This document shows positions 54,623-62,511 of a stretch of 64,000 nt of DNA, one piece after another. Origin of the DNA: Hanstruepera marina (lineage in GTDB: Bacteria > Bacteroidota > Bacteroidia > Flavobacteriales > Flavobacteriaceae). The stretch covers positions 372,001-436,000 of the forward strand of contig NZ_JAINVX010000002.1 in NCBI RefSeq assembly GCF_019880635.1, written 5' to 3'. Within the stretch, counting starts at the first letter, position 1. Every line of letters begins with the position of its first letter. Position numbers and translations under genes: made by a program. A model generated the notes under the pieces. The model saw only the letters and a list, made by a program, of their open reading frames with translations. It had not been told where the DNA came from and did not search any database.

Positions 54623-55873
54623 TTAAAATTCAAATTTTGCCATAGTCTGTATTCTATGTGCGGCACCATAAGCGTCATTAGTGGTACGTTGTTCCCCCCA
54701 CATATATTCAGCACCAATAGAGAAGTTTTTATCAAATTGGTAAATCAGGTTGGCGTGTCCTACACCACCTCGTTTTAGGGAGAAAGGCGCCCTAGAATCA
54801 GGTGAGTCCAACCAACCGTAGGCATAATTAAAATTGGATTCCAATTTAGGAGTCCACCTATGCATGAAACCAGCCATAATAGATTTTGCCAACATGGATT
54901 CTAGCTTGCCTTCGGCATTTAATACGGCATTGGCGTTACTTCCTGCAAAAGCAATAATATTTTCCCCATAGGCGTCACCATAATTAAAGTTGAAGGTGAA
55001 GTAATTATTATCGCCAATGTACTGTCGTCCTGCTATAACCAGCGCCCATTGGACGGTTTGATCTGATGGTCCCGCAGGACCACCATCCCATCGCAATTGG
55101 GCTAAACTGGCCCCTGTCCAAAGAATACCGGTTTTCCATTTGTAATCCATTCTTAAAGCCAATAAGGGTAATTGCACGTTAGCTTGCCCTTCCAGATTGT
55201 TTGAGTTTTCAATGCCCAATGAACTCAAATATTCAACACCAACAGCAAGTTTGACTTTTTCTGAAAGTTGATTTTGATATCTTATTTGCACTGACCTCCC
55301 ACCAAACAAGGCATCGCCTGCGGCAAAGTCAATCATAGCTGCCATAGAACCTAAAAAGGACAGTGTTGTCCAGGTTTGGCCTATTATAAAATCACCCGCC
55401 GTGATGTAGGCATGACGTAATCTAAAGCGATTGCCATCTGTAAAAAAATCACCTTCAATAAATAGTTGTAAAGGGATTTTGTTTTCAGCAAAGCGTCTTA
55501 AATCAATATTAACCCTAGTTTCCTTCGCTATAAAAGAGATATAACCTTCATTGCCATATTCAGGTTCTCCTCTAACAGGAATGGTAGATAGTAAAAATTG
55601 ACTCTTGTCTGTTGTGCCATCTAAATCATACAAGAAATCGGCTTTTACATAGCCGCCAAGTTTTAGTCGAAGATCAGTTCCAAACATAGGCCATGACCCT
55701 GGAAAATCAGTACTCGAAAATGCTTCAGAAGCCGTTTTTAAGATATCTTCTTTAACATCCTTATCAGGTATGACCAATTGATTTTGTGTAGAATCCTTTG
55801 AGGTTTCTATCTGTGCGAATGCTGTAGACGATAAGATTAGCGCAATATTGAAAAAATAATATTTTAACATCAT
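54623..55873 (-). CDS. DcaP-like trimeric porin
   Basis: A 416-residue protein. Signal peptide (IALILSSTAFAQ), a coiled segment, then WPMFGTDLRLKLGGYVKADFLYDLD, the family's strand pattern; ITAGDFIIGQTWTTLSFLGS and the terminal MAKFEF follow. DcaP porins let dicarboxylates and other small organic acids through the outer membrane. Here it directly follows an M20 peptidase by three bases, so it may move the peptidase's substrates or products (inference). N-terminal helical tract is usual for DcaP trimers. Confidence 0.88.
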   Translation of the reverse strand: MMLKYYFFNIALILSSTAFAQIETSKDSTQNQLVIPDKDVKEDILKTASEAFSSTDFPGSWPMFGTDLRLKLGGYVKADFLYDLDGTTDKSQFLLSTIPVRGEPEYGNEGYISFIAKETRVNIDLRRFAENKIPLQLFIEGDFFTDGNRFRLRHAYITAGDFIIGQTWTTLSFLGSMAAMIDFAAGDALFGGRSVQIRYQNQLSEKVKLAVGVEYLSSLGIENSNNLEGQANVQLPLLALRMDYKWKTGILWTGASLAQLRWDGGPAGPSDQTVQWALVIAGRQYIGDNNYFTFNFNYGDAYGENIIAFAGSNANAVLNAEGKLESMLAKSIMAGFMHRWTPKLESNFNYAYGWLDSPDSRAPFSLKRGGVGHANLIYQFDKNFSIGAEYMWGEQRTTNDAYGAAHRIQTMAKFEF

Positions 55874-55876
55874 ACG

Positions 55877-57436
55877 TTACAATTCCTCCAAATTATCAAA
55901 TATGGTATAAAAGAAGCCAATAGATTTTGCGTATTCCTCAACCAAAATTCGTTCATTCACACCGTGGAATCCTTTAAATTCTTCAGTATTTTCTAATTGA
56001 ATAGCCGTTATAGTATATACATCTGGTGCAAAATCTCTAGCTTGAAAGTGTTTCGAGTCCGAACCACCTACTACAAAGAAAGGAGATACAATTAAGTCAT
56101 TACCATAAATTTGACGGATGGTTTTTTCAAGCATATTATAAGCAGGATTGCCTACTTCTGCAATGTTTGTCGCAGGTGTAGATGCAGAAATGTCTCTAAT
56201 TTGAATTCTGTCATCACCAATTGCTTTTTTAACATGTTCAATAATAACTTCTGGAGTATCACCAGGCATAGGTCTGAAATTCACCACAGCTGTAGCAGAA
56301 GGCGGTAATACGTTATCTTTAATACCTGCGTTAAACATGGTCACAGCAATAGTGGTATGAAGCATGGCTCGAGTCACCTCATTTCTGGCCATGGCATCTA
56401 TAAATTTTTGTTCCTGCTCCGTCAATTCATCATCTTTACCAAAGGCTACGGCTGCATATAATGGTTTTAGTTCTTCATCCAGTTCTGGTCCCATATAACG
56501 ATATTGCGACCTAACAGCTGGGTGTATTTTATAAGGAAATTGAGCAGCTTCTAATTTTGTAATAGCTTCCGCTAAAATACCTATGTTAGACTCTTCAGGA
56601 GGCATAGACGAGTGTCCACCAACACCATGTATTGCTAATTCTAAACTAATAAAACCTTTTTGGGCAATACCAATTAAGGCTGTGTTGTCTTTAATACCTG
56701 GGAATATACCAGGAGTTAACGGCGCAGACTCATCCATAACGTAAGCAAAGCGTTCTATACCGAGTTCTTCTAAAACATCAGCAATTACCTTGGCACCTTC
56801 AGCACCACCTACTTCTTCATCTTGACCGAATACAAAATAAAGGGTACGAGCTGGTTGCCAACCTTCTTTTAGCTTCATTTCAGCGGCTTCTAAAATGGCG
56901 TGGATTTGATTTTTATCATCCAATACACCACGTCCCCAGATATATCCATCTTTTACGGTGCCGGCAAATGGGTCTTCTTTCCATTGATCTCTAGATTCTT
57001 CGGGTACTGGCACAACATCCTGATGCGCGTAAAATAAAGCCGGCTCTAAATTAGGGTCTTTGCCTTCCCAAGTGTAAAGTAAGCTATACGGTCTTGGGTC
57101 GCCATGTATCTCTTTTTTTAGTGTTTTGTGCACCAATGGGTACGATTGCTCTAAAAATTTGTGATAATCTGTAAACGCTTTAGTGTCGAAATCATCTCTA
57201 TCTTGATTGGATATGGTTTTAAAAGTAACCGCTTTGGATAGGCGTTGTACAGCAGCATCCAAATCAACATCAACAGTTATTTGTTCAACACCTGTCATTT
57301 GTTTGGAAGTAAAGTCATCAAGATTGACAGTTTCAGTTGGTTGCGTAGTTTCTTCGGTTTGTTCAGCTTTTTGATTACAATTGCATACTAATAAAGTAAT
57401 CAATAAAATAAGAATCGTGTTTGCTTTTTTTGGCAT
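55877..57436 (-). CDS. M20 family metallopeptidase, PM20D1/CPS1-like lipoprotein
   Basis: A 519-residue zinc hydrolase. Signal peptide with lipobox-like LLVCNC (Cys18/20) suggests lipid anchoring. YAHQDVVPVP holds the first zinc His, GRGVLDDKNQ the bridging Asp, FGQDEEVGG the catalytic Glu pair, and GGSDSKHFQ the last His. The order and 'DPFAGTVKDGYIWGRG' match the Gly-X carboxypeptidase/PM20D1 group, which act on peptides or N-acyl amino acids. First gene of a minus-strand run with porins downstream. Start at ATG 57436 gives a normal signal peptide. Confidence 0.93.
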   Translation of the reverse strand: MPKKANTILILLITLLVCNCNQKAEQTEETTQPTETVNLDDFTSKQMTGVEQITVDVDLDAAVQRLSKAVTFKTISNQDRDDFDTKAFTDYHKFLEQSYPLVHKTLKKEIHGDPRPYSLLYTWEGKDPNLEPALFYAHQDVVPVPEESRDQWKEDPFAGTVKDGYIWGRGVLDDKNQIHAILEAAEMKLKEGWQPARTLYFVFGQDEEVGGAEGAKVIADVLEELGIERFAYVMDESAPLTPGIFPGIKDNTALIGIAQKGFISLELAIHGVGGHSSMPPEESNIGILAEAITKLEAAQFPYKIHPAVRSQYRYMGPELDEELKPLYAAVAFGKDDELTEQEQKFIDAMARNEVTRAMLHTTIAVTMFNAGIKDNVLPPSATAVVNFRPMPGDTPEVIIEHVKKAIGDDRIQIRDISASTPATNIAEVGNPAYNMLEKTIRQIYGNDLIVSPFFVVGGSDSKHFQARDFAPDVYTITAIQLENTEEFKGFHGVNERILVEEYAKSIGFFYTIFDNLEEL

Positions 57437-57615
57437 GGTTGTAAGATTTAATAGATGTGAATATTTTTGATTTATATTACAGAATTAGTACTGTAAAAAT
57501 AATTAATAATTATGAGGTGTATGCTAATTGTCAACTTTAATATGCTATAAAGCTTTTATTTTTACATTAAAACATTGAAGTTTTTACCACTTTTGTATAA
57601 AATAAACATAGAACC

Positions 57616-58158
57616 ATGGCAATTAATGATCTAGAACAACTTAAATATCCAATTGGTCATTTTGAATGCCCAGATGTAATTTCTAAAGCGCAAATTGAAA
57701 ATTGGATTATGGTTTTGGAAACGTTTCCAGAACGATTAGCACAATTAACAGTTGGTTTAACTGACCAGCAATTAGATACACCCTACCGACCAGATGGTTG
57801 GACCATTAGGCAAGTTGTGCATCATGTGTCAGATAGTCACCACCATAGTTATATTCGGTTTAAATGGGCATTAACAGAGGAGAACCCGGTTATAAAGTAT
57901 TACTATGAAGCCCTTTGGGCCGAATTGTTTGATTCTAAAACAGGGCCAATAGCCTTGTCTTTACTTCACCTAAAAGCCGTTCATGCCAAATTGGTTTTTC
58001 TTTTAAAGGGTTTAAGTGATGATGACTTGAATAGACGTTTTATTCATCCAGAGCATAATGAGGAAGTTGTTTTAAAAAAGAACATCGGTATTTATGCCTG
58101 GCATTGCGATCACCATTATGCGCATATCGAAAATTTAATAAAGCGTGAAGGTTGGTAA
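57616..58158 (+). CDS. YfiT/DinB-like metal-dependent hydrolase
   Basis: A 180-residue four-helix protein of the DinB superfamily YfiT/BstA group. HHVSDSH (near residue 70) and HCDHHYAH (near residue 160) are the metal-binding His motifs; GWTIRQVVHHV is the usual preceding helix. Some members add bacillithiol, others are called putative hydrolases; no thiol cofactor for this organism can be inferred. Divergent from the M20 operon across about 180 bases. Confidence 0.9.
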   Translation: MAINDLEQLKYPIGHFECPDVISKAQIENWIMVLETFPERLAQLTVGLTDQQLDTPYRPDGWTIRQVVHHVSDSHHHSYIRFKWALTEENPVIKYYYEALWAELFDSKTGPIALSLLHLKAVHAKLVFLLKGLSDDDLNRRFIHPEHNEEVVLKKNIGIYAWHCDHHYAHIENLIKREGW

Positions 58159-58174
58159 GTTGCGGTTGAAATTT

Positions 58175-58573
58175 CTAACTAGCTTTTTTTATAATTAAAG
58201 CAATCAAACCGTGAACAGAAACGCCAAACAGTATTATATATAAACTAATTCTGGTTAAAGGCCTCTCTATACTTTCAGTAGGTAATTCTTTAAAGAACGC
58301 ATAAATAATTAAAACACTAGATAATAGGATTGTTATAGAGCCCAATATTTGAAAGGTTTTAACCCATTGATTTTGCGATATCTTAAAATAACTGCCTAAA
58401 GACACATTAACTAATCCGAAAAGCAAAATATATAGATGCCCAGCACGAAACAACGCACGATTCATGAGCTCCATATCTTTTAAATGATCATAATTATGAT
58501 GCATATACTGTCCAGTTAATATAAAAATGATGGCAATCAATATACCACCATAAAGGTGTAGGCGTTTAAGCAT
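58175..58573 (-). CDS. Small inner-membrane protein of unknown function
   Basis: A 132-residue protein with four hydrophobic segments (GGILIAIIFILTGQYM, AGHLYILLFGLVNVSLG, ILGSITILLSSVLIIYAFF, ISLYIILFGVSVHGLIALII) and a His-rich first loop (MHHNYDH). No family named. It follows the DUF1801 gene by one base, in the same run. Confidence 0.7.
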   Translation of the reverse strand: MLKRLHLYGGILIAIIFILTGQYMHHNYDHLKDMELMNRALFRAGHLYILLFGLVNVSLGSYFKISQNQWVKTFQILGSITILLSSVLIIYAFFKELPTESIERPLTRISLYIILFGVSVHGLIALIIKKAS

Positions 58574-58574
58574 A

Positions 58575-58940
58575 TTATTTTGTTTTTATAGTGCCCTCTT
58601 TATATAAGTCAATAGCCTTATTTAGTATTGTACTAACTAATTTTATGGGGATGTCTTTAGAGGGATCAACCCTTAAAATTTTCATACGCGAACGATTGCC
58701 AGTTTCCAATTCGATAAAATCCAAATAATTACCTTCAACTAATAAGATATAAGGTTCGACAGTTTTTTTATCTGTCCATAAATAGGCGAACATTTTGTTT
58801 TTATAACAAAAACAAGGCATACCATATTTTTTTGTTTCGGTTATGTTTTTATCCAAATTTAAAATTATATCTCGCAGAGCAAGCAAACAACTTTTGTTTC
58901 GTTCCTCTTGTTTAAAATAAAAAGACTCGTTCTGACTCAA
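58575..58940 (-). CDS. DUF1801 (YdhG-like) protein
   Basis: A 121-residue cytoplasmic protein of the DUF1801/YdhG group: KKYGMPCFCYKNKMFAYLWT is the conserved core, and EGTIKTK ends it. Family biochemistry is not established; the fold is iron-sulfur-scaffold-like (frataxin-like). It sits between a redoxin and a membrane protein on the same strand. Confidence 0.85.
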   Translation of the reverse strand: MSQNESFYFKQEERNKSCLLALRDIILNLDKNITETKKYGMPCFCYKNKMFAYLWTDKKTVEPYILLVEGNYLDFIELETGNRSRMKILRVDPSKDIPIKLVSTILNKAIDLYKEGTIKTK

Positions 58941-58960
58941 AAGATAGGTTTAACGTTGGG

Positions 58961-59515
58961 TTATTTCCACTTGATATTACAACCCATGCTAGGCTTTTGG
59001 GTTTGTGTGTTTTCTTTTTGCTCTATTATACAGTCTAAAGCATGACGTAAATCGCTACCATTTAAGGGTTTGCCATTTCCGGGTCTGGAATCGTCTAATT
59101 GGCCACGGTAAACTAATTTTAATTCGGCATCAAAAACATAAAAATCTGGAGTGCATGCAGCATCATAGGCTTTGGCGACTGCTTGGGTTTGATCGTATAA
59201 ATAGGGAAACTTAAAGTCGTTGTCTATAGCCTGTTGTTTTAAATGTATGGGTGCATCTTCAGGATAGTTTTCGGCATCGTTACTGGAAATGGCAATACAA
59301 TTAATACCCTTGCTCTTGTAATCTCGGGCTAATTGAGCCAGTTGTGGGTTTACATGTTTAACAAACGGACAATGATTGCAGATAAACATGATAACGGTGG
59401 CTTTTAGCCCTTTTAACTCATTTAAACTATAGTTGTTTCCTGATATGGTGTCTTGTAATGTAAACTCTGTAGCTGTTGTGCCTAAAGGCAACATATTTGA
59501 AGGTGTTAATGACAT
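58961..59515 (-). CDS. Redoxin (AhpC/TSA-type thioredoxin-fold) protein
   Basis: A 184-residue protein of the peroxiredoxin-like family with CNHCPFVKHVNPQLAQL, where CNHC replaces the usual CxxC and leads to a long helix. ACTPDFYVFDAELKLVYRGQLDDSRPG is the conserved downstream part. It likely reduces peroxides or disulfides in the cytoplasm, as no signal peptide is present. Divergent from the CsaA gene by 43 bases. A CGCN-type Cys near the C-terminus (GCNIKWK) is also seen in relatives. Confidence 0.9.
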   Translation of the reverse strand: MSLTPSNMLPLGTTATEFTLQDTISGNNYSLNELKGLKATVIMFICNHCPFVKHVNPQLAQLARDYKSKGINCIAISSNDAENYPEDAPIHLKQQAIDNDFKFPYLYDQTQAVAKAYDAACTPDFYVFDAELKLVYRGQLDDSRPGNGKPLNGSDLRHALDCIIEQKENTQTQKPSMGCNIKWK

Positions 59516-59558
59516 AAATTTGGTTTTGCTTTGTTATTAAATAATGTAATTTTATAGC

Positions 59559-59894
59559 ATGAATAATGTAATAAATTTTGAGGATTTTACAAAAGTAGAT
59601 CTTCGTGTGGGGACCATAACTGAAGTACATGATTTTCCTGAAGCCAAAAAACCAGCTTATCAATTGACGGTAGATTTTGGTGATTTGGGTATAAAAAAAA
59701 CTTCAGCACAAATCACGAGCTTATATAACAAAGCGGACTTGCTTAATAGGCAAGTTGTTGCAGTGGTTAACTTTCCCAAAAAACAAATAGCCAAGTTTAT
59801 GAGTGAATGTTTACTACTTGGTGCGGTTAATGGTTCTGGTGTTATACTTTTAAATCCTGAAAGTAAGGTGAAAAATGGCTCAATAGTTTCCTGA
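59559..59894 (+). CDS. csaA: CsaA-like tRNA-binding-domain protein
   Basis: A 111-residue OB-fold protein. DLRVGTITEVHDFPEAKKPAY and SAQITSLYNKADLLNRQVVAVVNFP match the tRNA-binding domain shared with CsaA, YgjH and methionyl-tRNA synthetase. Acts as a chaperone-like or tRNA-binding dimer; role unclear. Single gene, divergent from the redoxin. Confidence 0.92.
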   Translation: MNNVINFEDFTKVDLRVGTITEVHDFPEAKKPAYQLTVDFGDLGIKKTSAQITSLYNKADLLNRQVVAVVNFPKKQIAKFMSECLLLGAVNGSGVILLNPESKVKNGSIVS

Positions 59895-59974
59895 TTATGG
59901 ACTTCTTTTAAAAACTTACTTGTTTTTTAATAAATTAACTGCCATCTTACCGCTTACTAACTAACTTTTTAAGT

Positions 59975-60889
59975 ATGCTGGAACTCGATGAGGTTCAAAT
60001 TAACTTCGATTCTAATAATTTATGGATTCTGAATATTGCATTGGCAATTGTCATGTTTGGTGTGGCTTTGGGCATTACGGTAGATGATTTTAGAGCCTTA
60101 TTTAAAAAGCCCAAATTGGTGTTAGTGGGTATTCTGTCGCAGTTTGTTTTGTTGCCATTGGTGACATTTATCTTTATTTTAATTGTTCAGCCTCAGGCAA
60201 GTATTGCTTTGGGTATGATGATGGTTGCCGCCTGTCCTGGAGGGAATATTTCCAATTTTATGACACACTTGGCAAATGGAAATACAGCTCTATCAGTAAG
60301 TTTAACCGCATTTTCAACCTTTATTGCTGTGGTTATGACGCCTTTTAATTTTCAATTTTATGGTAATATGTACCAACCTACAGCCGAGCTGTTACAATAC
60401 GTAGCTTTAAGCCCAATAGATTTGGTTAAGCTAGTTGTTTTAATTCTGGGAATACCTTTATTGCTTGGAATGCTTGTTCGTTATAGGTTTCCTGATTTTG
60501 CCATAAAAACATCTAAACTTTTAAAGCCTTTTTCCATATTGATTTTTGTGGCTATTGTTATCATAGCGTTTATGAATAACCTTGATGTTTTTAATAATTA
60601 CATTCATCATGTATTGGTTTTAGGTGTTAGTCATAATGTAGTGGCCATATTACTAGGATTGTTTGTGGCCAAAGCATTTAGGTTGTCATTTAAAAACCAA
60701 AAAACAATAGCTATAGAAACAGGGATTCAAAATTCTGGACTAGGATTGCTACTTATATTTACGTTTCTTAATGGGTTAGGCGGTATGGCAATAATGGCTG
60801 CATTTTGGGGTATTTGGCATATTATTTCTGGATTGGTTTTAGCCTATTTTTGGTCTGTTAAATCGCATAAAAAACACGCAGTAGTTTGA
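59975..60889 (+). CDS. Bile acid:sodium symporter (BASS) family transporter
   Basis: A 304-residue inner-membrane protein with ten hydrophobic helices. MFGVALGITVDDFR and AACPGGNISNFMTHLANGN (sodium-site motif) identify the BASS/SBF family, whose members carry sodium with organic acids or pantoate-like compounds. The substrate here is unknown. Its stop overlaps the TTG start of the acyltransferase, so the two genes are coupled. Start ATG at 59975; the first residues MLELDEVQINF precede helix 1. Confidence 0.93.
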   Translation: MLELDEVQINFDSNNLWILNIALAIVMFGVALGITVDDFRALFKKPKLVLVGILSQFVLLPLVTFIFILIVQPQASIALGMMMVAACPGGNISNFMTHLANGNTALSVSLTAFSTFIAVVMTPFNFQFYGNMYQPTAELLQYVALSPIDLVKLVVLILGIPLLLGMLVRYRFPDFAIKTSKLLKPFSILIFVAIVIIAFMNNLDVFNNYIHHVLVLGVSHNVVAILLGLFVAKAFRLSFKNQKTIAIETGIQNSGLGLLLIFTFLNGLGGMAIMAAFWGIWHIISGLVLAYFWSVKSHKKHAVV

Positions 60890-61917
60890 AAGCACTTTGG
60901 TTACATCTGGTGAGAGCTTATTTACGAATGGGGTTGTTTTTTTATTACAGGAGATTTCATACAGTAAACAAAGAGGCAGTACCTAAAACAGGACCTTTGG
61001 TTATTTTGTCCAATCATAATAATGCCTTAATGGATGCCTTATTAATTGCTACTAGAGCAGGTAGGTTCTCCTATTTTTTAACACGTGCCAGTGTATTTAC
61101 AAATCCTAGAATAAAATCTTTTTTAATGAGTTTGAATATGTTGCCTGTTTATCGTGTTCGCGATGGATGGAGTACTATTCAAAACAATAATGAAATTTTT
61201 GAGTATTGTAGAGAGTTATTGCATAAAGGAAAGGTTGTAGCCTTATTTCCTGAAGGCAATCATAATATTAGGCGAACCGTTAGACCATTGAGCAAAGGTT
61301 TTACAAGAATTATTTTTGAAACATTAGAAACCTATCCGGAAACGAATTTAAAGATTATACCAATTGGGTTAAACTATGAACAGGCTGATGCTTTTGCAGA
61401 TAGTGTCTCTATGGTTATAGGGAATCCGTTAAATGCAACAGATTTTATTTCAGATAACCGCAATCAAGATATTTTAAATTTAAAGGAAGCTGTTTCAGAT
61501 AACCTAGAGGTATTAACCACACATATTCCAGCTGATAATTATGATAAGGATCTTGAGACACTAGAAAAACTTCAAGTTAATTTTTTATACCCTTCAGCTG
61601 TTAATAACTGTATAGCTTCAAATTATAAGGACTGCTCATTTAAATTGCATTACAAGCCTAAAGTTTTAAAGTCTGTTTTTAAAGCGCTAATGTGTATAGT
61701 GTTATTTGTTCCATATGCCATTTGGGTCTGGTTTGTCAAGCCTCGAATTAACGAAATAGAGTTTGTCTCTACATTTCGTTTTGCCATTTCGGTAACACTT
61801 GTTCCAATTTGGATACTATTTGTTGTGATCGTTTTGAATACTTTTTTTGTTGCTTCGGTTGGTTTGGGTTATATATTGTTGACCTTGTTGTTTAGCCTAT
61901 TGGCCGTAAAATTGTAA
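60886..61917 (+). CDS. PlsC-type lysophospholipid/glycerol-phosphate acyltransferase
   Basis: A 343-residue membrane enzyme. SNHNNALMDALLIATRA shows the His and Asp of an H-x5-D variant motif, found in the Gpt2/GPAT-like branch; FPEGNHNIRRTVRPLSKG is motif III, and the C-terminal VFKALMCIVLFVPYAIW and later stretches are hydrophobic helices. It acylates a glycerolipid precursor at the membrane. It starts at TTG overlapping the transporter stop (TTGA), an arrangement that also occurs at 16566. The next convergent gene is separated by a two-way terminator. Confidence 0.88.
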   Translation: MKALWLHLVRAYLRMGLFFYYRRFHTVNKEAVPKTGPLVILSNHNNALMDALLIATRAGRFSYFLTRASVFTNPRIKSFLMSLNMLPVYRVRDGWSTIQNNNEIFEYCRELLHKGKVVALFPEGNHNIRRTVRPLSKGFTRIIFETLETYPETNLKIIPIGLNYEQADAFADSVSMVIGNPLNATDFISDNRNQDILNLKEAVSDNLEVLTTHIPADNYDKDLETLEKLQVNFLYPSAVNNCIASNYKDCSFKLHYKPKVLKSVFKALMCIVLFVPYAIWVWFVKPRINEIEFVSTFRFAISVTLVPIWILFVVIVLNTFFVASVGLGYILLTLLFSLLAVKL

Positions 61918-61921
61918 AACA

Positions 61922-61951
61922 AAAAGCCGCTAATAATTATTAGCGGCTTTT
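61922..61951. terminator. Bidirectional terminator
   Basis: Perfect 15-base inverted repeat (aaaagccgctaataa / ttattagcggctttt) between convergent genes, with A and T tracts on both ends. Confidence 0.93.
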
Positions 61952-61970
61952 AGAATATTGTTAGTTTATA

Positions 61971-62360
61971 TTAGATATCATCAAAATCAATATCTGTAAA
62001 ATTTTCAGGCGCATTTGATTCCGCATCGTCTGCTGATTCAGAATCATTATTTACATATTCTTTTTTGAAGTCTTTTTGGTGACGTTCGCTAATAACTTCA
62101 TCGCCTTTTTCTTCAATAATGTAATCTGTCATTTCAGCTAGAATGCTATTAAATTCAGAAAAATCTTCTTTGTATAAATAAATTTTATGTTTTTTATAAT
62201 GATACGAACCATCATCGTTAGTGAACTTTTTACTTTCTGTAATGGTTAAATAATAATCTCCGGCTTTTGTCGATCTTACATCAAAGAAATAGGTGCGTCT
62301 TCCAGCTCTTAATACTTTCGAAAAAATTTCTTCTTTCTCCATCATGTCATTGTTGTTCAT
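61971..62360 (-). CDS. PUR-family (DUF3276) nucleic-acid-binding protein
   Basis: A 129-residue protein. EEIFSKVLRAGRRTYFFDVRS and YYLTITESKKF match the bacterial PUR/DUF3276 repeat; the C-terminus is acidic (SESADDAESNA to FDDI). The bacterial members bind single-stranded DNA or RNA; role in flavobacteria unknown. Divergent from nothing near; a lone gene with its own two-way terminator downstream. Confidence 0.92.
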   Translation of the reverse strand: MNNNDMMEKEEIFSKVLRAGRRTYFFDVRSTKAGDYYLTITESKKFTNDDGSYHYKKHKIYLYKEDFSEFNSILAEMTDYIIEEKGDEVISERHQKDFKKEYVNNDSESADDAESNAPENFTDIDFDDI

Positions 62361-62511
62361 TGTCTTAAAACTAATTAAAATCTAAATTATGAGTTCTTCA
62401 AAAATCTAAAAAAATAGGTTACGAACCAACAATTTATGAAATTTCTTTTATCTACTTGTAATTTTGTTTTGTATTTACCACAATATCAATAACTTATTGC
62501 ATTGTAATGAC

